A DNA stretch of 64,000 nucleotides from Streptomyces sp. WMMC940 (lineage in GTDB: Bacteria; Actinomycetota; Actinomycetes; Streptomycetales; Streptomycetaceae), in contig NZ_JAPZBC010000001.1 in NCBI RefSeq assembly GCF_027460265.1, forward strand, positions 2,445,501-2,509,500. Direction: 5' to 3'. The position numbers were made by a program, and so were the translations under genes. Positions 9,015 through 17,981 of the stretch are shown here, in pieces (the stretch's first letter is position 1; the number at the start of each line of letters is the position of its first letter). The notes beneath the pieces were generated by a model. It saw only the letters and a program-made list of their open reading frames with translations, was not told the origin of the DNA and did no database searches.

Positions 9015-10127
9015 CTAGAGCCCCCGGCGCTTGCGGGCGCGGCGTACCAGGGCCGCCGTGCCCAGCAGGGCGACGGTCGCGCCCGCGGCACCCGCCGCGG
9101 CGGTGGCGTCCTTGCGGCCGAGACGGCGGCCCGCGACGGTGTGCCGGCCCTGGACCTCCTCCAGCAGCGCGGCGAGCACCTCCTCGTTGGTCCACTGGGG
9201 ACGCCAGCCGGCGTCGTGTAGCCTGCCGACGCTGACGACCCACGGGTGCATGGTGTAGGCGAGGTCGCCCGCCGGCGAGGGGGTGAGGCCGATCCGGTGC
9301 AGCCGCGCCGCCGCCCCGAGGGCGACCGCCGAGGGCAGCTCCATGCGCCGGATGCCGCTGAGCTCCTCGATCTCCTCCTGCTCCAGCCAGCCGTCGCAGC
9401 CCACCGCGAACTCCCCGTCGACCTTCTCCAGGGCGGCGTACTCCAGCGCGCTCACCAGGTCCTCGACATGGCAGAACTGCCAGGTGGGACGGGATCCTGC
9501 GACGACGAGGAGCCTCGGCGACTCGAAATAGCGGGTGAGCGCCGTGTCGGTGCCGCCGACCAGCACGGCGGGCCTGGCGACCGTGACGTTCAGGCCCGGG
9601 TGCGCGCGCGGGGCGCGGCGGCCCAGTCGCTCGATCTCCAGGAGGTCGCCGACTCCCGTGGCCTCCGCCGTGGCGCGCAGCTCCGCGTCCTCCGAGAGCG
9701 GGACGTCGTTGTCGGACAGCGCCCCGTAGACCATCGCCGAGGTGCACAGCACGACCCGGTGGACACCCGCGGCCGCGGCGGCGGTGAGCACGGTCTGGGT
9801 ACCGCGTACGTTGTACGCGGTCCGTGCCGCCGCGTCGGTCTCGAGGTCCAGGTCGAGCGCCAGGTGCACGACGACGTCGGCGCCGCGGAACTTCTCGGCG
9901 ATCGCCGGGTCGCGCACGTCGAGGACGTGCCAGTGCGCCTCGGGCACGTCGCCCCGGCGCTCGTCGATCGCGATGACCCGGCCGATGTCGTCCGACGCGA
10001 CGAGGCGCCTGGTCAGCAGCTCACCGACGCCGGAGGCGGCGCCGGTCACCGCGACCACGGGGCCGCGCCCCGTGAGCGGGGTCGAGGGGTTTCGCGTAGC
10101 GCGAACCTGCGGATCTGGGGAACTCAC
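9015..10127 (-). CDS. NAD-dependent epimerase/dehydratase-like (extended SDR) protein
   Basis: 370 residues. An N-terminal Rossmann fold is marked by VTGAASGVGELL (residues 28-39, GxxGxxG) and by the acidic strand end IAIDERRGD. SAMVYG contains the Tyr of the active site, but the expected Lys four residues later is missing (YGALSDND), so catalysis is doubtful. The C-terminus ends with an Ala/Gly-rich hydrophobic stretch and RRARKRRGL, suggesting a membrane tail with a basic cytoplasmic end. The GTG start follows GGAG. The substrate is not predictable. The gene lies just downstream of a 27-codon candidate ORF and is divergent from the metallopeptidase gene at 10349. Confidence 0.8.
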   Translation of the reverse strand: MSSPDPQVRATRNPSTPLTGRGPVVAVTGAASGVGELLTRRLVASDDIGRVIAIDERRGDVPEAHWHVLDVRDPAIAEKFRGADVVVHLALDLDLETDAAARTAYNVRGTQTVLTAAAAAGVHRVVLCTSAMVYGALSDNDVPLSEDAELRATAEATGVGDLLEIERLGRRAPRAHPGLNVTVARPAVLVGGTDTALTRYFESPRLLVVAGSRPTWQFCHVEDLVSALEYAALEKVDGEFAVGCDGWLEQEEIEELSGIRRMELPSAVALGAAARLHRIGLTPSPAGDLAYTMHPWVVSVGRLHDAGWRPQWTNEEVLAALLEEVQGRHTVAGRRLGRKDATAAAGAAGATVALLGTAALVRRARKRRGL

Positions 10128-10149
10128 CGGGCGTCTCCAGCGGTTGTCT

Positions 10150-10233
10150 TCAGTACGTGCGCGGACAGACGTGTACGTACGAGGTGGCGTCCATCCTGCC
10201 GCAGGCCATGAGCCGGTGGAGCATCCAGCCCAT
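10150..10233 (-). CDS. Candidate 27-aa ORF just upstream of the SDR gene
   Basis: Reads MGWMLHRLMACGRMDATSY followed by VHVCPRTY and TGA. Nearly every codon ends in G or C, which is unlikely in non-coding sequence of this length but not decisive. It ends 22 bp before the GTG of the epimerase-like gene, so it could be a small protein or a leader peptide. No clear Shine-Dalgarno precedes ATG 10233. Its two cysteines and two aromatic residues give no functional hint. Confidence 0.35.
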   Translation of the reverse strand: MGWMLHRLMACGRMDATSYVHVCPRTY

Positions 10234-10348
10234 GTCCGGCTTCACATGTCGACGCCTCCGCCGCCGGCCGGGCGCCGCTTAGGCTGGTGGTGTAGTCGGG
10301 CATTCGCCGTCGGCAGGAAGCCGGTGGCCCTACGAGCCGAGGAAACCC

Positions 10349-11758
10349 GTGAGTGACACCCCATTCGGATTCGGCCTTCCGCCGGAGGAGCCCGAGAACG
10401 GCGACGAGGGCAAGAAGAAGGACCCCGCCGGAGGTGGGCAGGGCTCCGGAGGCCAGGGCGGCCCGGCCAACCCCTTCGGGTTCGGGTTCCCGGGCGGCCC
10501 GGGCGGCGGCGCGGACAATCCGTTCGCCGCGATGTTCGGCTCGCTGAACCCGACCGACCTCGGAGCGGCCTTCCAGCAGCTCGGCCAGATGCTGAGCTAC
10601 GAGGGCGGTCCGGTGAACTGGGACATGGCCAAGCAGATCGCCCGCCAGACGGTCTCCCAGGGCACCCAGGACGGCACGAAGGACTCCAGCGTCGGCCCCG
10701 GCGAGCGCGCCGCGGTCGAGGGGGCCGTGCGCCTCGCCGATCTGTGGCTCGACGGTGCGACGTCCCTGCCCTCCGGCGCCGGCAGCGCCGTGGCGTGGAG
10801 CCGCGCGGAGTGGGTCGAGGCGACGCTTCCGGCGTGGCAGCAGCTCGTCGACCCGGTCGCCGAGCGCGTCGGCGTCGCCATGGGCGATGTGCTGCCCGAG
10901 GAGATGCAGGCCATGGCGGGACCGCTGATCGGCATGATGCGCTCCATGGGCGGCGCCATGTTCGGCCAGCAGATCGGCCAGGCCATCGGCGTGCTGGCGG
11001 GCGAGGTCGTCGGTTCGACGGACATCGGGCTGCCGCTGGGGCCGGCCGGGAAGGCAGCGCTCCTCCCGCTGAACATCGAGGCCTTCGGCAGGGACCTCGG
11101 CGTCCCCAAGGACGAGATCCGGCTGTACCTGGCGCTGCGCGAGGCCGCCCACCAGCGGCTCTTCGCCCATGTCCCGTGGCTGCGCTCGCACCTGTTCGGC
11201 GCGGTCGAGGGGTACGCACGCGGCATCAAGGTCGACACCTCCAAGCTCGAGGACGTGGTGGGGCAGTTCGACCCCGCGCACCCCGAGCAGGTGCAGGAGG
11301 CGCTCCAGCAGGGCATGTTCCAGCCGGAGGAGACCCCCGAGCAGAAGGCCGCGCTCGCCCGTCTCGAGACCGCGCTCGCCCTGGTGGAGGGCTGGGTGGA
11401 CGCCGTGGTGCACGACGCGGCCAAGAACAGGCTGACGTCGGCGGACGCCCTGCGCGAGACCCTTCGCAGGCGTCGCGCGTCGGGCGGGCCCGCCGAGCAG
11501 ACGTTCGCCACGCTCATCGGTCTCCAGCTGCGTCCGCGCCGGCTGCGGGACGCCTCCCGGCTGTGGGCGTCGCTCACCGACGCCCGCGGCATGGACGGCC
11601 GCGACGGCCTCTGGGCGCACCCGGACATGCTGCCGACGGCGACGGACCTCGACGATCCTGACGGGTTCGTCCACCGTGAGCAGCTCGACTTCTCGGAGCT
11701 GGACAAGATGCTCGGCGAGGCGGCCGAGGGCCGGGACGGGGACGACACCGACAAGTGA
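10349..11758 (+). CDS. Zinc-dependent metallopeptidase-like protein (DUF2342)
   Basis: 469 residues. A Gly/Pro/Asn-rich N-terminus (residues 1-55) precedes a mostly helical domain characteristic of the actinobacterial DUF2342 / coenzyme-F420-associated zincin-like family. The family signature is LREAAHQRLFAHVPWLRSH near residue 265, with histidines placed as in a metal site, followed by VEGYARGIKVD. Despite the old name there is no direct evidence for a role in F420 biosynthesis, and the substrate is unknown. The start is GTG 10349 with GAGGA upstream. The stop overlaps the start of the Nudix gene by 4 bp, so the two are translationally coupled. The M. tuberculosis orthologue by position is Rv3195. 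Confidence 0.85.
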   Translation: MSDTPFGFGLPPEEPENGDEGKKKDPAGGGQGSGGQGGPANPFGFGFPGGPGGGADNPFAAMFGSLNPTDLGAAFQQLGQMLSYEGGPVNWDMAKQIARQTVSQGTQDGTKDSSVGPGERAAVEGAVRLADLWLDGATSLPSGAGSAVAWSRAEWVEATLPAWQQLVDPVAERVGVAMGDVLPEEMQAMAGPLIGMMRSMGGAMFGQQIGQAIGVLAGEVVGSTDIGLPLGPAGKAALLPLNIEAFGRDLGVPKDEIRLYLALREAAHQRLFAHVPWLRSHLFGAVEGYARGIKVDTSKLEDVVGQFDPAHPEQVQEALQQGMFQPEETPEQKAALARLETALALVEGWVDAVVHDAAKNRLTSADALRETLRRRRASGGPAEQTFATLIGLQLRPRRLRDASRLWASLTDARGMDGRDGLWAHPDMLPTATDLDDPDGFVHREQLDFSELDKMLGEAAEGRDGDDTDK

Positions 11759-12279
11759 GCCTGTACGACGACGCCGTCCGGGTGCTCGAGGAGTACGACG
11801 GCGGACGGGAAGAGCTGCGCCGGACGTACCTGGACCATCTGGCGGACCATCCCGACGGCATGTGGAAGGCGTGCGACGCCGGGCACCTCACGGCCAGCGC
11901 TCTGGTGGTGGACCCGGCGCGCGAGCGGGTGCTGCTGACCCTGCACAGGAAGCTCGGCATGTGGCTGCAGATGGGCGGCCACTGCGAGCCGGGGGACGCC
12001 ACGCTCGCGGACGCGGCACTGCGCGAGGCGACCGAGGAGTCGGGCATCGCCGGGCTGACCCTGCTGCCGGGCGGTCCCGTGACGCTGGACCGGCACGCGA
12101 TCCCGGCGCCGTGCCACTGGCACCTGGACGTGCAGTACGCGGCGCTGGCGGCGCCCGGCGCGGCTCCGGCGATCAGTGACGAGTCGCTCGATCTGCGGTG
12201 GTTCGGCTATGAGGAGGTGGCGGCCGTCGCCGACGCGTCGGTCGTGCGCCTCCTGGAGCGGACGCGCGCGAGGCTCTAG
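11755..12279 (+). CDS. Nudix hydrolase
   Basis: 174 residues. The Nudix box is GGHCEPGDATLADAAL followed by REATEESGI at residues 78-102; the REATEESG catalytic helix that binds Mg2+ is intact, although the loop between the first glycines and the helix is one residue off the strict consensus. Nudix enzymes cleave X-linked nucleoside diphosphates; the substrate (NTP, ADP-ribose or other) cannot be read from sequence. The GTG start lies in the ATGA-like overlap GTGA with the metallopeptidase stop, which points to coupled expression. Confidence 0.88.
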   Translation: MSLYDDAVRVLEEYDGGREELRRTYLDHLADHPDGMWKACDAGHLTASALVVDPARERVLLTLHRKLGMWLQMGGHCEPGDATLADAALREATEESGIAGLTLLPGGPVTLDRHAIPAPCHWHLDVQYAALAAPGAAPAISDESLDLRWFGYEEVAAVADASVVRLLERTRARL

Positions 12280-12694
12280 CCGGTGCCGCGGCGGACAGGC
12301 TCGCCCCGTCGAGGAGCGGCGTGCGGCGCACGGGTCTCCCCCGGCCCTCCGGGCCGACCCGAGGCGCCGGACCGACCTCGCGGTGGGCCTGCCCGGTCGA
12401 TTCGGCCACGCCGCGACTCGCCGTGCCGGGCGTCGCGACGGGGCGAACACCGCCTGACGCGGCACTGGCCGGGGCCGGGGCCCCGGAGACATGACGACGT
12501 GTCGACCTGATCACCGGTCCGTGCTCCCCGAGCCGTGGAGCCGGACGGTGCGGTACCGGTGCGCGAACGTGCCGACGCGCCGGGACCGGACGGATCGGGA
12601 CACGACCGGCAGCCGCCGGACCGAGGCCGGACGGACCGATGTCCGACCGGCCGGGGCTGTCGCCCTCGCGGACCGCTCCGGCCGGTCGCCGTGC
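12280..12694. other. Intergenic, no gene seen
   Basis: 415 bp between the convergent Nudix and AIM24 genes. All frames here lack consistent codon bias and are rich in Arg/Pro as expected for shadow frames. I see no strong hairpin, RNA gene or promoter-like sequence. Confidence 0.6.
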
Positions 12695-13450
12695 TCAGTT
12701 CCAGACGTTGTTCTGGTTCTGGCCGTGGGATCCGTGCTGGCCCATACCGATCTGGGCCCGGGCGCCCTGGCCGACCTGGGCGTGCTGCGGCGGCAGGACC
12801 TCACTGGGCTGTACGAGGGCGAACCCCTGCCCGAGGAAGCTCAGCTCCCAGCCCTCCCCCGTGTTGCCCCGGCGCCGCCAGACGCCGGTGGAGTGGGTCT
12901 GCGCCTGCATCTGCACCCGCAGCGAGGACGACCAGGCGACGATCGCGTCGGCGTCCACGTTGACGTACTTGTCCGGGGTGACCTGCATCATGAGCGGCTG
13001 TCCCGAGGTCATCAGCGCGACCTTGCCCCGCCCCGAGATGTTGAGCTGGTACTTCCCGGAACCGGAGATGCCGTACTGGCTGTCCACGGCGATGACCTCC
13101 GTGTGCAGCGTGGAGTCCAGCGCCAGCACGTAGGCGCTGTCGACCGTCATGCCGTCCTGGTCGACGTCCACCACGTGGACGTACTGGGCGAGGTTGGCGA
13201 AGTAGACCGTGCCCTGCCCCGAGCAGCGCATCAGGTCGAGGCCCTCGCCGGTACGTGCACGGGCGTTGCGCTGGTTCCTCGACTGGTACTCGCCGTCGAA
13301 GTCGATCAGTCCCTGGTAGGCGACCATCGCGCCCTTGCGGGCGAGGACGTCCTCCTGCCCGGTGAGCGCGACCCGCAGGAGCTGCGGGTTCTGGACGACG
13401 TAGCGCTCCTGGGACTGCTGTTCCGCGTGGCTGAAAAGCGGGCTCTGCAT
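12695..13450 (-). CDS. AIM24 family protein, third gene of the TerD-AIM24 operon
   Basis: 251 residues. It carries one AIM24-type beta-sandwich domain (about residues 20-225) with family motifs LDLMRCSGQGTVYFA and VNVDADAIVAWSSSLRVQ, then an extension rich in Gln, Gly, His and Asn (QVGQGARAQIGMGQHGSHGQ). AIM24 proteins are named after a yeast mitochondrial factor; the bacterial role is not established, and no catalytic residues are evident. The start is ATG 13450 (MQSPLFSH), 19 bp after the stop of the second AIM24 gene, so it is the last gene of a three-gene operon. Confidence 0.85.
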   Translation of the reverse strand: MQSPLFSHAEQQSQERYVVQNPQLLRVALTGQEDVLARKGAMVAYQGLIDFDGEYQSRNQRNARARTGEGLDLMRCSGQGTVYFANLAQYVHVVDVDQDGMTVDSAYVLALDSTLHTEVIAVDSQYGISGSGKYQLNISGRGKVALMTSGQPLMMQVTPDKYVNVDADAIVAWSSSLRVQMQAQTHSTGVWRRRGNTGEGWELSFLGQGFALVQPSEVLPPQHAQVGQGARAQIGMGQHGSHGQNQNNVWN

Positions 13451-13469
13451 GGTGTGTTCTCGCTCCCCC

Positions 13470-14150
13470 TCAGCCCCGGACCCGCAGTCGGTCGGTGCTG
13501 TCCTCACTCGGCTGTACGACGACGATGCCCTGGCCCGAGAAGGCCATCTGGTAGGCCTCCCCACTGCCCCGCCCGATGAGGGAGGAGGCCTTGAAGCTGC
13601 GCTTGCCCTTCACCTTCAGGTTCGGCGACCAGGCGACGAGGGCGTCCGGGTCGACGTAGGTCTCGTCCTCGCCGCGGCCGCAGTCGACGACGATGGGCGT
13701 GCCGCGTGAGGTGATCGCGACCCACCCGGTGCCCGCGACCGTGACGTTCCACAGCCCCTGGCCTGCGAACTTGGCGAGGCCCTTGACCCGCTCCACACCC
13801 CACTGCAGATGCGCGTCGAAGGCGAGCAGGTTGGTGCCGTTGACCGAGATCGAGTCGTTGTCGAGGTTGACGACCACGACGTCCGCGCCGTAGTCGGCCA
13901 GGTAGAGCAGCCCGTCACCGGAGCACTTCATGATGGGCGCGCCCTCGCCGGTGACCCACTGGCCGGCGACCTGCCGGACGGCCGGCGGGTTCGGCTCGTA
14001 CTGGACGAAGCCCTCGTAGGCGACCATCGAGCCGGCACGGGCGAACAGGTCCTGGCCCGAGGCCATCGCGACCTTGAGCATCGTGCGGCCGTGGTTCTCC
14101 ATCCGGGCCACCACGGGCGTCGGGGCAAAGCCCGCGAGTTGCTGGTTCAT
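13470..14150 (-). CDS. AIM24 family protein, second gene of the TerD-AIM24 operon
   Basis: 226 residues, essentially one AIM24 domain with the repeated family motifs APIMKCSGDGLLYLADYGAD, WGVERVKGL, and VDPDALVAWSPNLKVK. It is paralogous to its downstream neighbour and to the C-terminal domain of its upstream neighbour; the three share the order mRVxL...DVFARxGSMVaYxG, a central ...CSGxG..., and a final FSGQGIVVVQPSE-type strand. ATG 14150 lies 13 bp after the stop of the TerD fusion gene. The function is unknown. Confidence 0.85.
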   Translation of the reverse strand: MNQQLAGFAPTPVVARMENHGRTMLKVAMASGQDLFARAGSMVAYEGFVQYEPNPPAVRQVAGQWVTGEGAPIMKCSGDGLLYLADYGADVVVVNLDNDSISVNGTNLLAFDAHLQWGVERVKGLAKFAGQGLWNVTVAGTGWVAITSRGTPIVVDCGRGEDETYVDPDALVAWSPNLKVKGKRSFKASSLIGRGSGEAYQMAFSGQGIVVVQPSEDSTDRLRVRG

Positions 14151-14163
14151 TCTCCGGGCTCCC

Positions 14164-15768
14164 TCAGACCTCGTAGGGCTGGACGACGATGAAGTTGCCG
14201 GGGGCGCCCCGGAACTGGAGGTTCACGGTCTCTCCGCTGTGGCCCGGGTACGCGTTGCGGCGCAGTCGCACCTGGCTGGAGAGGATCACCTGGGAGGCCG
14301 CCGACCAGGCCACGACGGCGTTGGAGTCGGCGAACGTGGTGGGCGTGACCGGGAGGACCACCGGGATGCCGTGGGTCTTGACGACGACCGTGCCGGTGCC
14401 CTGGAACTGCATCGTGAACAGCGCACCGCCGGGAATGCCGTGTCCCTCGATGCGGCGGACCTCGTGCTGCAGCGACTCGTCGAAGGCGAGCACGTTCTCC
14501 GCGGAGACGCAGATCGCGTCCCCCTGGAGTTCGATGGGGTGCAGATGCGCGCCCTCCTCTGCGAGGAAGACCTGGCCGCGGCCGCTGCAGCGCATCAACT
14601 GCATCTCCTGGCCCGTGGCGTTGCCGACGATCCGGCCGGAGAAGCCGGCGCCCTTGTAGCCGAAGTCGACCTTGCCCTGGTACATGACCATGCTGCCCTG
14701 GCGGGCGAGCACGGGCGTGCCGCCCATGCCCAGATCGACGCGCATGAGCTGCTGGTTCTGCGGGGTCCACCGCTGGCCGGTGGGCAGCTCCTTGTAGGGC
14801 TGGAGGGCCGCCTGGAGGCCCGCGCCGGTCTGCGGGACGCCCTGGGGCGCCCCGGGCTGACCGTAAGGAGCGGCGGCCGGCTGCCCGTAGGGGGCCGACG
14901 CTCCGGGCACCTGCGCCGGCGGCTGGCCCGGAACCTGCCCGAACTGCGGCTGCTGCGGCGGCTGTCCGTACGGGGACGGCGGCGCCTGGGGCGGCACCGT
15001 GCCTGCGGGCGGGGTCATCGGGGCCGCGATCGTCGGCGCCGCGTGCATCTGCGGATTCACCGCGGCGGGAGCGGGTGCGGGAGCCGCCGGCGCGCCGAAC
15101 GAGGGCGCGGGCTGCGGCGCCTGCGGGGCCGGGGGCCCTGCGGGGACGCCGAACGACGGGGCGGGAGCGGGAGCGGCCGGGGGGGCGAACCCCGGCACGC
15201 CCTGCTGCGGCTGCTGCTGCTGCTGCGCGGCGGGTTCCTCCTCGGCCACCTCACCGCCGAAGTTCTTCAGCAGCGCGTCGAGGCCGCCGTCGAATCCCTG
15301 GCCGACGGCCGCGAACCGCCACACGTCCTTGAGGTAGAAGTCGCCCAGCATCACGGCGCGCTCGGTGGAGAACTCCGAGCCGGTGAAGGAGTACCGGACG
15401 ACTTCCTCCCCGCCCGCCACGATCCGGATGTAACCGGGGCCGATCTGCGACATCTGACCGGCGCCGTCGACCGTCGCGGTGAACGACAGCTTGTGGATGT
15501 GCGCCGGAATCCGGTCCAGCGTGACGCGGAACGACTCCGTGTCGCCGGCCTGCGGTCCGAGCAGCTGGACGGACTCCTCGGGCGTTTTCGGCTGGTTGAA
15601 AAAGACGAAATAACGGTCGTCCGAGAGCTGCTCGTTGGCGTCGAGACCGAAGCAGCTGATGTCGAAGGACAGCCCGGGAGCGGAGATCTGCACACCCACG
15701 TACAGATCGGTCCCCGGCGTCAGGTCACTGATCTTGGCCTTGTGGCCGCGTTGGAATTCCCTGGCCAT
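14164..15768 (-). CDS. TerD-domain / AIM24-domain fusion protein
   Basis: 534 residues. Residues 1-170 are a TerD domain: MAREFQRGHKAKISDLTPGT, then FDISCFGLDANEQLSDDRYF, the acidic calcium-binding region typical of tellurite-resistance/stress TerD proteins. Residues 175-335 are a low-complexity linker rich in Pro, Ala and Gln with repeated PYGQP. Residues about 340-534 are an AIM24 domain with LMRCSGRGQVFLAEEGAHLH and SNAVVAWSAASQV. Start ATG 15768 matches the TerD family start; longer frames upstream are less plausible. It heads an operon with two stand-alone AIM24 genes (gaps of 13 and 19 bp). TerD proteins are linked to calcium-dependent stress responses and membrane-associated complexes; the fusion suggests AIM24 acts in the same complex. 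Confidence 0.88.
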   Translation of the reverse strand: MAREFQRGHKAKISDLTPGTDLYVGVQISAPGLSFDISCFGLDANEQLSDDRYFVFFNQPKTPEESVQLLGPQAGDTESFRVTLDRIPAHIHKLSFTATVDGAGQMSQIGPGYIRIVAGGEEVVRYSFTGSEFSTERAVMLGDFYLKDVWRFAAVGQGFDGGLDALLKNFGGEVAEEEPAAQQQQQPQQGVPGFAPPAAPAPAPSFGVPAGPPAPQAPQPAPSFGAPAAPAPAPAAVNPQMHAAPTIAAPMTPPAGTVPPQAPPSPYGQPPQQPQFGQVPGQPPAQVPGASAPYGQPAAAPYGQPGAPQGVPQTGAGLQAALQPYKELPTGQRWTPQNQQLMRVDLGMGGTPVLARQGSMVMYQGKVDFGYKGAGFSGRIVGNATGQEMQLMRCSGRGQVFLAEEGAHLHPIELQGDAICVSAENVLAFDESLQHEVRRIEGHGIPGGALFTMQFQGTGTVVVKTHGIPVVLPVTPTTFADSNAVVAWSAASQVILSSQVRLRRNAYPGHSGETVNLQFRGAPGNFIVVQPYEV

Positions 15769-15879
15769 GCGTAACGACCGTCCCCCATCCCGACGAAATG
15801 CGATTGCGTCGCGCCAGGCTAACCGCTTGCGGCGACATTGAGCCAAGCCGGGACCCATTCGGTACAGGATCGGCGGGAC

Positions 15880-16476
15880 TCACTCGCCGCGGGCTGCGGG
15901 GAGATGGGGCAGACGGTCCGCGGCGACCACGCCCTCGAGGTAGCCGCGCGCCCGCTCGGTGCGCGGGTACGACTCCAGGAGCCGCCAGAAGCGGGGCCCG
16001 TGGCCGGGCACCAGGAGGTGGGCCAACTCGTGGAGGAGCACGTAGTCCACGACGTACTCCGGCATGCCCTTCAGCCGGTGCGAGAGGCGGATGCTGCCCT
16101 CTGCGGGGGTGCAGGACCCCCAGCGGGTGTTCTGGTTGGTGACCCAGCGCACCGACGCCGGTCCTGCGCGGCCGTCCAGGTACTGCTCGGACAGCCGCCG
16201 GGCGCGTTCGGCCAGTTCCCCGTCGCCGAGGGTCCGCTTGCTCTCCTGAGCGGCGAGCTTGTCCAGCATCACCGTCACCCAGCGCTGCTCCTCCGCCTCG
16301 GACATCCGGGCCGGGATGAGCACCACGGTCCGGTCGCCGTCCCGGTACGCGGAGACCGTTCTTCGGCGCCTGGCGCTGCGGCGGACCTCGACCGCGCTCG
16401 TCGCGGAGTGGTGGGACGGCTGGGCGGTCGTGCTGCGCTGCTGGCTCCCGGCACGGAGCGGTCGGTCGGCGGACAC
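15880..16476 (-). CDS. YgjP/SprT-like M48-type metallopeptidase
   Basis: 198 residues. The zinc-site motif HELAHLLVPGHGPRFW (about residues 147-162) gives the HExxH pair and a third histidine 6 residues later, as in the YgjP-like/WLM metallopeptidase family. An upstream NQNTRWGSCTPAEGSIRLS motif is also characteristic of that family. There is no signal peptide, so it is predicted to be cytoplasmic. YgjP-like proteins are thought to be proteases related to SprT/Wss1, but the substrate here is unknown. Divergent from the ThiF-like gene, with a palindrome between them. Confidence 0.85.
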   Translation of the reverse strand: MSADRPLRAGSQQRSTTAQPSHHSATSAVEVRRSARRRRTVSAYRDGDRTVVLIPARMSEAEEQRWVTVMLDKLAAQESKRTLGDGELAERARRLSEQYLDGRAGPASVRWVTNQNTRWGSCTPAEGSIRLSHRLKGMPEYVVDYVLLHELAHLLVPGHGPRFWRLLESYPRTERARGYLEGVVAADRLPHLPAARGE

Positions 16477-16546
16477 GCCCCGACGTTACCCGCTGGAGCA
16501 GGGGAAGTCCCGCCCCCGGGCGGTTCGGGGCCCGCCGGCGGAACGG

Positions 16547-16569
16547 CCCTATCTTGATCAACAATAGGG
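16547..16569. promoter_or_regulatory. Palindrome in the divergent promoter region
   Basis: CCCTAT-N11-ATAGGG with TTGATCAA, itself palindromic, in the centre. It lies in the most AT-rich stretch between the divergent metallopeptidase and ThiF-like genes, where an operator would be expected. The regulator is unknown. Confidence 0.4.
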
Positions 16570-16760
16570 AACGCCTCTATTTGAACGACTAATGCCCCAC
16601 ACCTGTGGACAACCTTTTCCGCCGCACGGCGCGGACGTGCATGCTGATGCCGTACGAGATGGATCCGCCGGATTCGGCACCGGCGGAACGGACGAACGAA
16701 CGGAGCGCGCACGGAGCGTGAACCGGGCGCGGATGGAACGGCGTGCGAACGGGGGCGGAT

Positions 16761-17981
16761 GTGCATCCGGTGGTGAAGCCTGCGCTGCGGCAGGCATGGC
16801 GGGACCTGCGTTATGTGCAGTTCGGAGTGACGGCGGCGCATGCCGTGGTGTTGGGGCCGGTGGACACGGCGACCGGAAGCCTGCTGTCGCTGTTCGACGG
16901 CACTCGGGGGCTGCCCCGGCTGCGTGAGGAGGCCCGGGCGATAGGACTGCCCGACGGCCATGTCGATGCCCTGCTGGAGCGGCTGGCGGAGGCGGGCCTG
17001 GTGGACGACGTGACGGGCGGCGGACCGGCGGCCGCCGCACTGCGGAAGCAGTCGGGAGCGTACGACCGGCTGCGCCCCGACCTGGCGTCGCTCTCGGTGG
17101 TTCACCCCGAACCGGGCGGCGGCGCGGCACGGTTGGCTGCCCGAAGCGCCATGCGGGTACAGGTGAGGGGCGCGGGACGGGTGGGTGCGGTGGTGGCGGC
17201 CGTGCTCTCCGCCTCCGGGGTGGGGCAGGTGGAGGTGCTGGACGGGGGCCGCGTGGAGCCGTGGGACGTGGCGCCGGGCGGGGTGTCCGCGGAGGCGGTG
17301 GGCGAGCGCAGAGCCGTGTCCGCTCAGCAGGTCGTGCGCCGGTCCGCCCCCGGCAGCGCGCGGCGCGCGGCCCGTCGGTCCGACGGTGGACCGGCGGAGC
17401 CGCCGCCGCTCTCCCTGGTGATCGTCGCACCGCGCGACGGCCTCGCGGCGTATGTACCGGATCCGGGGACGGCCGAGGGCTGGATGGCCACGGGAACTCC
17501 CCATCTGTACGCGGGTGTTGCCGAGGCGTCCGGCGTGGTGGGTCCGCTGGTGCTGCCCGGGGGCTCGGCGTGCGCAGGCTGTTTGGCGCTGCGACGGGCC
17601 GACCGGGATCCGGTGTGGCCGCGGATGACGGCCCAGTGGCGTACGCCCCGCCGTCGGGAGACGGGCCCCGGACCGTGTGACCTCGGACTCGCCACGACGG
17701 TCGCGGGTATGGCGGCCTCACACGCCCTGTCGTTCCTGGACGGTGAGCTGCCCGCCAGCACGGGGACCCGATGGGAGGTGTCGATGCCGCTGCTCGAGTG
17801 GCGGTCGAGACGGATCGAGGCCCACCGTGACTGCCCCTGCGGGGCGGCTGGGCAGACTGAGGGGGAGCGCGCCTCGGGGGCGGGGACGACGCACGACACA
17901 ATGGCCGGGGTAGCGGCGTCGACGGAGTGCCGGATGGCCGACGCGGCAGGGCAGCTGGGAATTGGAGGGGCACATGTCTGA
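16761..17981 (+). CDS. ThiF/E1-like (cyclodehydratase-type) protein
   Basis: 406 residues from GTG 16761; GTG 16743 six codons upstream is an alternative but has a weaker Shine-Dalgarno. Residues 1-100 resemble the leader-peptide-binding module of TOMM (thiazole/oxazole-modified microcin) E1-like proteins. The middle contains VQVRGAGRVGAVVAAVLSA, a Rossmann-like glycine-rich loop, then VEVLDGGRVEPWDV, as in ThiF/MoeB enzymes that adenylate C-termini. SACAGCLALRRADRD gives a CxxC pair and CPCG a second one near residue 370. No precursor peptide, YcaO or dehydrogenase gene is nearby. The 3' end overlaps the ABC1 kinase start by 8 bp, so they are coupled. By position it matches Rv3196. Function unknown. 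Confidence 0.7.
   Translation: MHPVVKPALRQAWRDLRYVQFGVTAAHAVVLGPVDTATGSLLSLFDGTRGLPRLREEARAIGLPDGHVDALLERLAEAGLVDDVTGGGPAAAALRKQSGAYDRLRPDLASLSVVHPEPGGGAARLAARSAMRVQVRGAGRVGAVVAAVLSASGVGQVEVLDGGRVEPWDVAPGGVSAEAVGERRAVSAQQVVRRSAPGSARRAARRSDGGPAEPPPLSLVIVAPRDGLAAYVPDPGTAEGWMATGTPHLYAGVAEASGVVGPLVLPGGSACAGCLALRRADRDPVWPRMTAQWRTPRRRETGPGPCDLGLATTVAGMAASHALSFLDGELPASTGTRWEVSMPLLEWRSRRIEAHRDCPCGAAGQTEGERASGAGTTHDTMAGVAASTECRMADAAGQLGIGGAHV

Noticed and set aside
11755..12279. Reading the Nudix gene as MutT
   Set aside because: The Nudix loop is off consensus by one residue and no MutT-specific features are visible, so only the family is claimed.
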